From Peptostreptococcaceae bacterium pGA-8 (GTDB lineage: Bacteria; Bacillota; Clostridia; Peptostreptococcales; Anaerovoracaceae), in assembly GCA_900112915.1 (NCBI GenBank), contig FONK01000001.1, positions 147,256-211,255 on the forward strand: a stretch of 64,000 nucleotides of DNA, read 5' to 3'. The notes beneath the pieces are model-generated. The model saw only the letters and a list, made by a program, of their open reading frames with translations. It ran no database searches and was not told where the DNA came from. A program made the translations under genes and the position numbers. Positions 32,251 through 40,084 of this stretch are shown here, one piece after another (position 1 is the stretch's first letter; every line of letters begins with the position of its first letter).

Positions 32251-33669
32251 GAACACTATACCTCTTACATTAAGAGCAATCCAGAATGGGAACTGGTAGA
32301 AATCTATGCGGATGATGGTATTTCTGCAACCAGTACAACCAAACGAGAAGCGTTTAATCGTATGATTCAGGATGCCAGAGATGGAAAAATCGATATGATA
32401 CTAACCAAATCCATCAGCAGATTTTCTAGAAACACAGTGGATTGCTTAAAGTATACTAGAGAACTTAAAGATCTTAATATTGCTGTATTTTTTGAAAAGG
32501 AAAATATCAATACTTTAGATGCCAAGGGAGAAGTATTGATGACTATCATGGCTGCACTTGCACAGCAAGAATCAGAATCTCTTTCAGCAAATGTGAGGCT
32601 TGGAATACAATTCCGTAATCAGCAAGGGAAAGTACAGATAAATCATAATCGATTTCTTGGCTATACCAAGGATGAAGAAGGTAACCTTGTTATAGTTCCA
32701 GAAGAAGCAAAAATCGTAAGACGCATTTATGCTGAGTATATGGACGGTAGAAGTTTTTTACAAATAAAAAGAAGTTTAGAGAAAGATAGGATATTAAATA
32801 GAGCACATAATAAAAGATGGCATGAAAGCAATATAAGACAGATACTTACAAACGAAAAATATATAGGTGATACACTTCTTCAAAAAACATTTACACTTAA
32901 TACTTTGGAAAAGAAGAGGGTAGCTAATAATGGAATTGCACCAAAGTATTATGTTGAAGAGAGTCATGAGGCTATCATTGATAGAGATGTATTTCTAAGG
33001 GTGCAAGCTGAAATTAGCAGAAGAGCAAATATATTAAACGGTGGTAAAAAGAGAATTTACAGTTCAAAATACGCTTTATCCAGTATAGTTTTTTGTGGTC
33101 ACTGTGGAGATATATTTCGTAGAATAAAATGGAATAATAGAGGATGTAAATCAACGGTTTGGAGGTGCGTGAGTAGAGTTTTGAAAAAAACGAGTGGAAT
33201 TGATTGCCCTGCTAAGACAATCAGAGAGGAAGATTTGCAGGCGGCAGTGCTTACTGCTGTAAATGATACATTTAATAAAAAAGAAGAAATTATTCCTATA
33301 TTAATGGAGATTATTCAGGACGTTATAAATGAGGATTCACAGGAAAGCTTGGAAAAGTTAGATATAAAGATAAAGGATCTACAGGTAAAACTTCTTGAAG
33401 CAGGGAAGGAACAAAAAATAATCGATGAAATCGGAGATAAGATCATAACTCTTAGAAAAGAAAAACACGATATTATGACCAAGGCCGCCAAAAATATAGA
33501 ACTTCAGGAAAGAATAAATGATATGTTTTCTTTTTTGGAAGAGCAGACACAAGCCATTACAGAGTATTCAGATACGCTGGTTAGGAGGCTTATTGAGAAA
33601 ATAACTATATATGATAATAAGGTAGTTGTTGAATTCAAATCCGGACTTCAGTCTGAAGTTGAGATATAG
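32251..33669 (+). pseudogene. Large serine recombinase lacking its catalytic N-terminus
   Basis: Homology starts abruptly at 32251 with [16 protein letters not shown], which in relatives lies about 45 residues in, after the YARVS motif. The nucleophile Ser and the first Arg are therefore gone. The remainder is intact: SISRFSRN, the Recombinase domain, zinc ribbon (CGHCG and WRC with a later C), and the leucine-rich coiled coil (about 350-410 of the full protein), ending [11 protein letters not shown]. The first ATG in frame is at 32362. If made, it could bind DNA but not cut it. It is a different subfamily from the two short recombinases at 6377 and 9760. Confidence 0.85.
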
Positions 33670-33682
33670 AATAAATATTTTT

Positions 33683-33713
33683 AGTCCGTAGGATAGAAAC
33701 TACGGGCTTTTTT
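33683..33713 (+). terminator. Terminator after the broken recombinase
   Basis: AGTCCGTAG (33683-33691) pairs with CTACGGGCT (33700-33708, one G-U pair) and is followed by TTTTT. Confidence 0.75.
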
Positions 33714-33799
33714 GTATTTCTATGATAAAATATACATAGTGATATTTTTCCTATTACTATAATAATTTTAGATTTATTTCCCTTTACGGTAGACATTCA

Positions 33800-33890
33800 T
33801 AATGGTGTCTCAAGGAATATAGAGACAGTAGCGCTATTGTCAAGAACATAGGCTTAAAGGTCCATATGGGTCTTGAAATAAAAAATTTTC
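33800..33890. repeat. Dispersed non-coding repeat, partial copy D
   Basis: GACAGTAGCGCTATTGTC (33824-33841) is an 18-bp palindrome with one mismatch, made of the same half-sites that are apart in copies A-C. After it come AAGAACATAGGCTTAAA and GGTCTTGAAATA (33842-33881), aligning with the 33-nt block. The hairpin and the later half-sites are absent. It marks the right end of the accessory zone. Confidence 0.6.
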
Positions 33891-33922
33891 ATAAATTCAT
33901 AATAGAAAGGATATAATTAATT

Positions 33923-34423
33923 ATGAAAAGGCGTAAATTAACCATTATAACCGTTATTCTGATGCTGCTATTGACTCAGAGCATAATATTAACCGGTTGT
34001 AAAGATGAGAAAAACAACGAAAGCGGGACAAATACCGAGGACAATGAAAATATTGACTACGGCAATGACCCTGTATATTTTAAACACCAGATATGCAAAA
34101 AATACAAACTGGTCATTCCTATAGAAATTCCTATGAGCTGGACATCCCCGTACAGAGGAACGGAAGGTATCTCACTTGCCGGAAGAATTGAAAAGGGAAA
34201 GATAAAAGTTGGCGACAAAATTGAGATTATCGGACAGGATCCTGAAAGCGGCAAAGAGGTGACTTATTTCAAAGACATAGAAGTACTTGAATTATACGGA
34301 AATAATGAAAAGCATGAGCCGCAATTATTTGATGAATTAAAAGAGGAAGATAATGCCGGAGTATACATTGAAGGCATAGAGCGCAATAAATTAGAAGGAA
34401 ATAAGTACGTTATAATACGCTAA
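33923..34423 (+). CDS. Lipoprotein with an EF-Tu domain II-like fold
   Basis: A 166-residue lipoprotein: signal peptide with lipobox ILTGC (C26), an acidic linker (EKNNESGTNTEDNEN), then residues about 62-165 that follow the beta-barrel domain II of EF-Tu closely. GRIEKGKIKVGDKIEIIG corresponds to the GRVERG..KVG..VEI strand pair, and EEDNAGVYIEGIERNKLEGN to [20 protein letters not shown]. There is no GTPase domain, so this is only the barrel, exposed on the cell surface. The function is unknown. EF-Tu barrels on cell surfaces bind host proteins, and such a role here is inference. Confidence 0.75.
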   Translation: MKRRKLTIITVILMLLLTQSIILTGCKDEKNNESGTNTEDNENIDYGNDPVYFKHQICKKYKLVIPIEIPMSWTSPYRGTEGISLAGRIEKGKIKVGDKIEIIGQDPESGKEVTYFKDIEVLELYGNNEKHEPQLFDELKEEDNAGVYIEGIERNKLEGNKYVIIR

Positions 34424-34555
34424 AGAGAGAATTGAATATATTTGAAGAAAGAAATATCAAATTTCAACTATATACATTTTGTTGTATAGCAACAATATAA
34501 ATGTTAAAATATTGATAAGTAATTTAAAGCAAGGCAATTAAGACAGGTGTACACA

Positions 34556-34831
34556 ATGAAAATAAACAAGTATGGAGTAGCATTATTATTTATAGCTGTA
34601 TTATGTATATTGCTAAAGATTATGAAGCCATCAATTCCAATTTTGGAAAATTTATTGTTTATGAAAATAGTTATAATAGCGCTACTACTTTTTTTAGTAT
34701 GGGCTTGCATTAAAATCGTTTTTGACTGGAGAAATAACGAGATTAATCTCCAGCAGATGATTATCACATCCATTTTGGTTATTATTTCCTTAATTTTAGT
34801 AGGGGTAGTATCAATAGGGATTCTATTTTAG
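34556..34831 (+). CDS. Small membrane protein, three helices
   Basis: A 91-residue protein with hydrophobic segments near residues 5-22, 35-55 and 68-90 and a short loop DWRNNEINLQQ facing the cytoplasm. ATG at 34556 lies 7 nt after AGGTG; a GTG at 34547 overlaps that ribosome site. Family not recognised. A strong terminator follows about 65 nt downstream. Confidence 0.6.
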   Translation: MKINKYGVALLFIAVLCILLKIMKPSIPILENLLFMKIVIIALLLFLVWACIKIVFDWRNNEINLQQMIITSILVIISLILVGVVSIGILF

Positions 34832-34896
34832 ATTAAGAATAAGTGTATTTAAGATGATTAAATAGTAGCTATACTATCGGCTTGTGACTATGAAGT

Positions 34897-34944
34897 AAAA
34901 GGACATCTTTCGCATTGAGATTCATGCGGAAAATGTCCTTTTTT
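34897..34944 (+). terminator. Strong terminator
   Basis: AAAAGGACAT (34897-34906) pairs with ATGTCCTTTT, and CGCAT (34911-34915) with ATGCG (34924-34928) inside it; a run of T follows. Confidence 0.85.
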
Positions 34945-35065
34945 ATGCCATTCTTCCTTGAAAGAGAAGGACTATGAAGTTCATCAATTTTTCTATGAAA
35001 ACAAGAGGTTTTAAAATCCCAATATTTCTAGTATAATAGAAATGCAAATATGTGTGGGAGGAATT

Positions 35066-36241
35066 ATGGGCAGTAAAAAAAACAAGCTAAAAAGAGTTGT
35101 GTTATGGATTGTAGTTGTTGCAATTTCTTCAGCAATTATATTCTTTGGAAACAGGTTTTCGGCAGACGGTCTCAATATTTTCGTTAACGGTACAGGTGAC
35201 AATGTCAGGGGGAATGTAGTTAAAATCATCGGGAAAGAAACCACTGAAAATGTCGGAGGAAGCCTTGGAAATTACAAAACGGAAACCATTAGATTTACTG
35301 CCGTCATAAGCGATGGAAAAGACAAGGGCAAGCAGGTGATGGCTACCCAGTCATTAAATAATATGTATGCAGGCGCTGATACCATTAGGGAAGTAAAGGA
35401 AGGGGATAGGATTCTTTTGATGGAGGTCAATATCCCGGGAACGGAGAAAAATGAATGGAAATTTATGGACTATTACAGAATGGACAAGATTTTCATGTTG
35501 GCAGGAGCTTTCGCCTTGCTGTTGGTGCTTCTGGGAGGCATTAAGGGAATAAACACCATTGTGTCCTTGGGATTTACTTTCGGCTTTGTATTTTTTGTCT
35601 TCGTACCTTGGATAATGAATGGATATAATGTTTACCTGGGAGTAATAGGGACCTGCCTGTTTACCATAGTGATGACCTTGCTTTTAATAAACGGGGCAAC
35701 AAAAAAGTCCTTCGTCACAATGGCAGGATGTGCCTCAGGTACCATAGTTGCAGCGGGCGTAACCTACATCATGAACTATTTTCTGCACCTAAGCGGATTT
35801 ATAGATGAGCATTCCGTTTATTTAACCATGGTGAACCCTAATAAGCCGGTGGATTTGGTGGCAATAGTTTTTGCGGCAATAATAATTGGAGCATTGGGAG
35901 CAATTATGGATGTGGCAATGGATATATCCTCATCCCTGTATGAGCTCTCTGAGCATGTTCCGGATATAAGCTTTAAAAAACTCGTAAGCAGTGGTATGCG
36001 CATAGGAAGTGACATAATGGGAACCATGGCAAATACTCTGGTGCTTGCGTATATTGGAAGCTCACTGTGCAGTGTGATGCTCCTAATAACATATTCGGCA
36101 TCCATAGATGTGCTGTTAAATAGAGAATTGGTCATAGTTGAGATACTTCAGGCACTTACAGGCAGTGTAGCAATTTTGCTTACCGCGCCTTTGACAGTTT
36201 TGATTTCAGGTATGGTTTACATAAAAAAGAAAGGCAGGTAG
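35066..36241 (+). CDS. YibE/F family membrane protein
   Basis: A 391-residue membrane protein of the YibE/F family. It has one N-terminal helix (about 11-30), an external domain with a beta-rich section (to about 140), and seven or eight membrane helices to the end (VSLGFTFGFVFFVF, FAAIIIGALGAIMDVAMDIS). Its biochemical role is not established. GGGAGG comes 5 nt before ATG 35066; an upstream in-frame ATG (35042) has no ribosome site. It is 7 nt upstream of mntP, so the two are cotranscribed. Confidence 0.85.
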   Translation: MGSKKNKLKRVVLWIVVVAISSAIIFFGNRFSADGLNIFVNGTGDNVRGNVVKIIGKETTENVGGSLGNYKTETIRFTAVISDGKDKGKQVMATQSLNNMYAGADTIREVKEGDRILLMEVNIPGTEKNEWKFMDYYRMDKIFMLAGAFALLLVLLGGIKGINTIVSLGFTFGFVFFVFVPWIMNGYNVYLGVIGTCLFTIVMTLLLINGATKKSFVTMAGCASGTIVAAGVTYIMNYFLHLSGFIDEHSVYLTMVNPNKPVDLVAIVFAAIIIGALGAIMDVAMDISSSLYELSEHVPDISFKKLVSSGMRIGSDIMGTMANTLVLAYIGSSLCSVMLLITYSASIDVLLNRELVIVEILQALTGSVAILLTAPLTVLISGMVYIKKKGR

Positions 36242-36248
36242 GTTTAGT

Positions 36249-36818
36249 TTGGGAATAATTGAAGTGTTGCTAATTGGCGTCGGGTTATCCATGGATGCCT
36301 TTGCAGTATCGATTTGCAAGGGGCTGTCAATGGAGAAGGTCAGATATGGATATGCTGCATGGGTTGCTGTTTTCTTTGGAGTTTTCCAAGGGGTAATGCC
36401 GATTTTGGGATGGCTTTTAGCCGGTCAATTTGCAGATATAATTTCTGATGTTGATCACTGGATAGCATTTTTTCTTCTTTCCGGTCTTGGAATTAAGATG
36501 ATTATGGAGGGTAAAAAAGGAGAAGGAGGAGTCTGTAGTCCGGCAAGGGATGTGGACTTCAAGGAGCTCACATTACTTGCCATAGCTACAAGCATAGATG
36601 CAATGGCAGTTGGAATTTCAATGGCATTTTTAAAGGTCAGCGTATATTCTCCGGCGGCTATAATTGGAATTATAACCTTTGTAATATCCTTTATCGGAGT
36701 TGTCCTTGGACATCTGTTCGGAATTAAGCTACAGCAGAAGTCATTAATAGTAGGGGGGTTGATTCTCCTCCTAATAGGTATAAAGATATTACTTGAACAC
36801 ATGGGTGTTATTTCATAG
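36249..36818 (+). CDS. mntP: Manganese efflux pump MntP
   Basis: A 189-residue protein of six membrane helices with the paired motifs GLSMDAFAVSICKG (13-26) and ATSIDAMAVGISMAF, whose Asp residues carry Mn(II) in this family. It exports manganese from the cytoplasm. The start is TTG at 36249, with AGGTAGG upstream. The upstream region has no room for a manganese riboswitch, so control would come from the YibE/F promoter. Confidence 0.9.
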   Translation: MGIIEVLLIGVGLSMDAFAVSICKGLSMEKVRYGYAAWVAVFFGVFQGVMPILGWLLAGQFADIISDVDHWIAFFLLSGLGIKMIMEGKKGEGGVCSPARDVDFKELTLLAIATSIDAMAVGISMAFLKVSVYSPAAIIGIITFVISFIGVVLGHLFGIKLQQKSLIVGGLILLLIGIKILLEHMGVIS

Positions 36819-36841
36819 TAAGGAGCTTTCAGCAGAAAAGG

Positions 36842-36900
36842 GCTTTAAGCGGTAAAAAGCTTTAAGAAATAAAAAGCTTTAAGCAATAAAAAGTTTTAAG
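36842..36900. repeat. 17-bp tandem repeat, 3.5 copies
   Basis: GCTTTAAGCGGTAAAAA (36842), GCTTTAAGAAATAAAAA (36859), GCTTTAAGCAATAAAAA (36876), then a partial GTTTTAAG (36893). It lies between mntP and the NYN gene, ending next to the ribosome site. Confidence 0.75.
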
Positions 36901-36909
36901 GGGAAAATA

Positions 36910-37635
36910 ATGGCAGATAACAGATACGCTGTGTTAATTGATGCAGATAATATATCAGAGAAATACATAAAGATAATAATGGAGGAAATATCCAATTACG
37001 GAGTCGCAACCTATAAGAGAATTTATGGGGATTGGACTAAGCCTAATGTGAACAAGTGGAAAAGTGTCCTGCTTGAAAATTCCATTATGCCGGTACAACA
37101 ATATAGCTATACCAGTGGAAAAAATGCCACCGACTCAGCCATGATAATAGATGCCATGGATATTTTATATTCAGGCAACGTGGAGGGCTTTTGTTTAGTG
37201 ACCAGTGACAGCGACTTTACCAGACTTGCAGCAAGGCTTAGAGAAGCCGGCATGGATGTGGTTGGAATGGGTGAGGTGAAGACTCCTGCAGCATTTAAGA
37301 GCGCTTGTAATGTTTACAGATATCTTGACCTTCTATCTGACGAAGAGGAAAAGGCTATTGAAAACAAGCCGGTTACAAATGCGGTTTCAAGGGTTGGACG
37401 AAAGAAACTGAGAAAAGCCCTTGTGGATATTGTTGAAGAGAATTCCGATGGAGATGGATGGATGAATATAGGTGACCTGGGTAACAAGGTTCAGAAAAGA
37501 TTTCCGGACTTTGATGTAAGAAACTATGGATACAAGAAATTCTCTCTATTCGTGGAAGCCCTTGGACTTTTTCAAATTAAGAAGGAAGACCAAATCGGCG
37601 GTACAGGAGTAATAATCTACTGCAAGCTGAAATAG
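36910..37635 (+). CDS. NYN-domain nuclease with LOTUS-type domain
   Basis: A 241-residue protein. Residues 1-145 form an NYN (PIN-like) nuclease with acidic residues in VLIDADNIS (8-16), DSAMIIDAMDIL and VTSDSDFTRLAARLREAG. Residues about 165-240 (LRKALVDIVEEN, then YGYKKFSLFVEALGLF) look like an OST-HTH/LOTUS domain, which binds RNA. Together they suggest an RNA endonuclease. AAGGGGA precedes ATG by 7 nt. It converges with dinB. Confidence 0.85.
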   Translation: MADNRYAVLIDADNISEKYIKIIMEEISNYGVATYKRIYGDWTKPNVNKWKSVLLENSIMPVQQYSYTSGKNATDSAMIIDAMDILYSGNVEGFCLVTSDSDFTRLAARLREAGMDVVGMGEVKTPAAFKSACNVYRYLDLLSDEEEKAIENKPVTNAVSRVGRKKLRKALVDIVEENSDGDGWMNIGDLGNKVQKRFPDFDVRNYGYKKFSLFVEALGLFQIKKEDQIGGTGVIIYCKLK

Positions 37636-37646
37636 CTTTGGATAAA

Positions 37647-38837
37647 TTAGCGTAAGCTGCTTTTTCCAAAGCTTATGGAATTTTTTCCGAATTTTTTCCG
37701 GATTTGATCCATCGTTCTTTCCATTGTCTCATTGGATTTTTCATCCTTATCTGAATGAAAAAATGAGAACTGGAATTCTTCATCCTCAGGAACCAAATTT
37801 ATACCTGTAATGGTAATAAGTCTAATGGGACGACAGGTGTCTTTAAGGCCCCATTGTGCTTCAATCAGCTCAATGGCGGCTTTTTTTATTGTTAAAGTTA
37901 AATTTGTGGGATTATCAAGCTGCTTCTGTCTGGAAATGGTGACAAAGTTCGGGTCCTTAATGTCAACCTTGATACCAAAGGCTTTCAGCTGATGCTTTCT
38001 AAGGCGGGCTGCAACGGTTTCGGAAAGAGAGGTTACCGCACTCAGAACCTCATCCCTTTCCGTTAGGTTATGGGGAAGAGTCCAACCGTTACCTATGGAC
38101 TTAATAGGCTCTCTTTCGCCGAATTTACATACGGGAGAGTCGTCAAGGCCGTTGGCATATTTAAATAGCTGAATTCCATGCTTTCCAAGAGCTGTATACA
38201 GGGCATCCTCTCTGGAGTTGGCGATATCGCCTATAGTATAAATCCCCAATGAATTAAGCTTTTCCGCAGTGGCTCTTCCGACAAAAAACAGCTCCCTGGC
38301 AGCCATAGGCCATAGAATTTCTTTATAGTTTTCTCGGCTTATCTCTGTAGCTGCAAAGGGCTTCTTATACTCGCTGCCCATTTTAGCAAAAATCTTGTTA
38401 AAGGAAACTCCTGCAGAAAGAGTCAGCCCCAGCTCCCTATATACGGTTTCTCTTATGGAGTCGGCAATTTCCTTTCCGGAGCCGAATAATCTTCGGCTGC
38501 CTGTAACATCAAGCCAAGATTCATCTATACTGAATGGTTCCACCAGGTCTGTGTACCTTAAATATATTTCGTTAATTTTCTTTGAAAAATGAGAATACTT
38601 CTCGTGATGAGGCGGAAGCAGAATAAGCTCCGGGCATTTTCTTTTCGCCTGCCATATGGTTTCGGCAGTGACAACACCATAGGATTTGGCAATCTGATTT
38701 TTTGCCAATATAATACCATGCCTGGCCTCCTGGGAGCCTGAGATAGCCACAGGTAAATCCTTCAGCTCAGGATGCTCCAGAAGCTCGACGCTGGCATAAA
38801 AATTATTCATATCACAATGTAAAATTACTCTATCCAT
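37647..38837 (-). CDS. dinB: DNA polymerase IV, Y family
   Basis: A 396-residue translesion polymerase with catalytic Asp in VILHCDMNNFYASVE (4-18) and SIDESWLDV (about 103-111), the palm motif LSAGVSFNKIFAKMGSEYKKP, HhH motifs (IYTIGDIANS) and the little-finger domain to the end. The start is ATG 38837, where homology begins; the upstream extension in frame is not part of the family. There is no ribosome site because the promoter TTTACA-N17-TATAAT (38872-38844) would start transcription at or next to the ATG, giving a leaderless mRNA. A LexA-type box in the spacer (38856-38867) indicates SOS induction. Confidence 0.95.
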   Translation of the reverse strand: MDRVILHCDMNNFYASVELLEHPELKDLPVAISGSQEARHGIILAKNQIAKSYGVVTAETIWQAKRKCPELILLPPHHEKYSHFSKKINEIYLRYTDLVEPFSIDESWLDVTGSRRLFGSGKEIADSIRETVYRELGLTLSAGVSFNKIFAKMGSEYKKPFAATEISRENYKEILWPMAARELFFVGRATAEKLNSLGIYTIGDIANSREDALYTALGKHGIQLFKYANGLDDSPVCKFGEREPIKSIGNGWTLPHNLTERDEVLSAVTSLSETVAARLRKHQLKAFGIKVDIKDPNFVTISRQKQLDNPTNLTLTIKKAAIELIEAQWGLKDTCRPIRLITITGINLVPEDEEFQFSFFHSDKDEKSNETMERTMDQIRKKFGKNSISFGKSSLR

Positions 38838-38843
38838 AACCAA

Positions 38844-38872
38844 ATTATAACTCAAGAACATATGTTTGTAAA
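38844..38872 (-). promoter_or_regulatory. dinB promoter with LexA (SOS) box
   Basis: On the reverse strand TTTACA (38872-38867), 17 bp, TATAAT (38849-38844). The spacer contains GAACATATGTTT (38856-38867, forward strand), which matches the Gram-positive GAACNNNNGTTC LexA box except for the last base. LexA bound here would block the polymerase. Confidence 0.7.
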
Positions 38873-38953
38873 TGACGAAAATAAGTTTTTCTTGCACTGT
38901 TAATCTATAGAGGATATTATTGAAATATGAAAGAAGTAAATTTAGGTGAACAT

Positions 38954-40084
38954 ATGAGAAAATATGATTTAATAATTGTAGGAGGCGGTGCATCAGCCAT
39001 GGCAGCTGCAATTTCAGCAAAAAAAATAAATGCCGGTCTGTCGGTTCTTATGCTGGAAAAGCTGGATGTTCTCGGCAAAAAAGTCGCAGCCTCAGGCAAT
39101 GGCAGGTGCAATATAAGCAATTTGAATGCCTTTGGAGCTCCTCTTGTAATTGATTTTTTAAAGGGATGCAATATCCCTCTTAGGGAAAGTGAAGAAGGCA
39201 GGCTTTATCCATATAATGAGGACGCAAGGTCTGTAGTTAAGGTAATGACAGAAAAATTATGTGATTTGGGCATTGATATTAAACCGGGCGTAAGGGTAGA
39301 GTCTGTAGAGAGAAAGCCTGAGGAGGACGGCTTTTTTGTCAGAGGAAATGGAATGGAGCTGGAGGCAGCCGTGGTTATTATCGCCACCGGTGGAAAATCT
39401 ATGGCGAATTTAGGGACAACGGGAGATGGCTATGTTATGGCAAGGAGCTTAGGTCACAGGGTTAATCCTTTAATTCCGGTTTTAGCACCTGTGGAGGTCT
39501 ATGAAGACATGGGCAGATTGGCGGGAGTTAGAGCGAAGGCCAAGTTGACCCTATTCAAGGACGGCAGGGAGCTGGTCATTGAAAATGGGGAAGTCCAATT
39601 TACGAATAAGGGACTTTCGGGGATTTGCGTGTTTAATATCAGCAGGTTTTTAACTAAGGATGCTGATGAGTCAATTGCTGAAGCTCTGGGAAGGTATTCA
39701 ATTGCCGTCAATTATATCCCTGACTTGACTCTTGATGAAGAGGAATTAGCTTTATGTGAGGAAGGGCAGTTTGGAGCTCTTGTGAAGGAAGCTGTCGGAG
39801 CGGAGATTTTGGCAAGGTCCGGAGGAAGGGCGGAGGAGATACCGGTTAATTTAAGGGCGATGAAGTTCTCTCCTAAGAGGGTTGAGGGCTGGAATAGGGC
39901 GCAGCTTACAAGAGGCGGTGTCGATTTGAGGGAGATAAATGAGGAAACGGGTGAATCCAAGCTCGTTAAAGGGCTTTACTTCTGTGGAGAGATTTTGGAT
40001 AGAGATTTTCCATGCGGCGGATATAATCTAAATCATGCGTGGCTTACAGGAATTAAAGCAGGAAGGGCAGTGGCTAATGACTAG
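38954..40084 (+). CDS. FAD-dependent oxidoreductase, HI0933/BaiN type
   Basis: A 376-residue flavoprotein. The FAD-binding motif is DLIIVGGGASAMAAAISA (5-22), followed by LEKLDVLGKKVAASGNGRCN and, in the second half, ATGGKSMANLGTTGDGY. It ends with the family FCGEILD...GGYNLNHAWLTG block. The family is widespread in Firmicutes with no agreed substrate. ATG 38954 follows AGGTGA by 4 nt; ATG 38927 in the same frame is an alternative. Its stop overlaps the next gene by 8 nt. Confidence 0.85.
   Translation: MRKYDLIIVGGGASAMAAAISAKKINAGLSVLMLEKLDVLGKKVAASGNGRCNISNLNAFGAPLVIDFLKGCNIPLRESEEGRLYPYNEDARSVVKVMTEKLCDLGIDIKPGVRVESVERKPEEDGFFVRGNGMELEAAVVIIATGGKSMANLGTTGDGYVMARSLGHRVNPLIPVLAPVEVYEDMGRLAGVRAKAKLTLFKDGRELVIENGEVQFTNKGLSGICVFNISRFLTKDADESIAEALGRYSIAVNYIPDLTLDEEELALCEEGQFGALVKEAVGAEILARSGGRAEEIPVNLRAMKFSPKRVEGWNRAQLTRGGVDLREINEETGESKLVKGLYFCGEILDRDFPCGGYNLNHAWLTGIKAGRAVAND

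Noticed and set aside
37634..37673. AGCTTTGG/CCAAAGCT inverted repeat between the NYN gene and dinB
   Set aside because: It could be a two-way terminator, but the loop is long and no T-run follows the distal arm on the forward strand.
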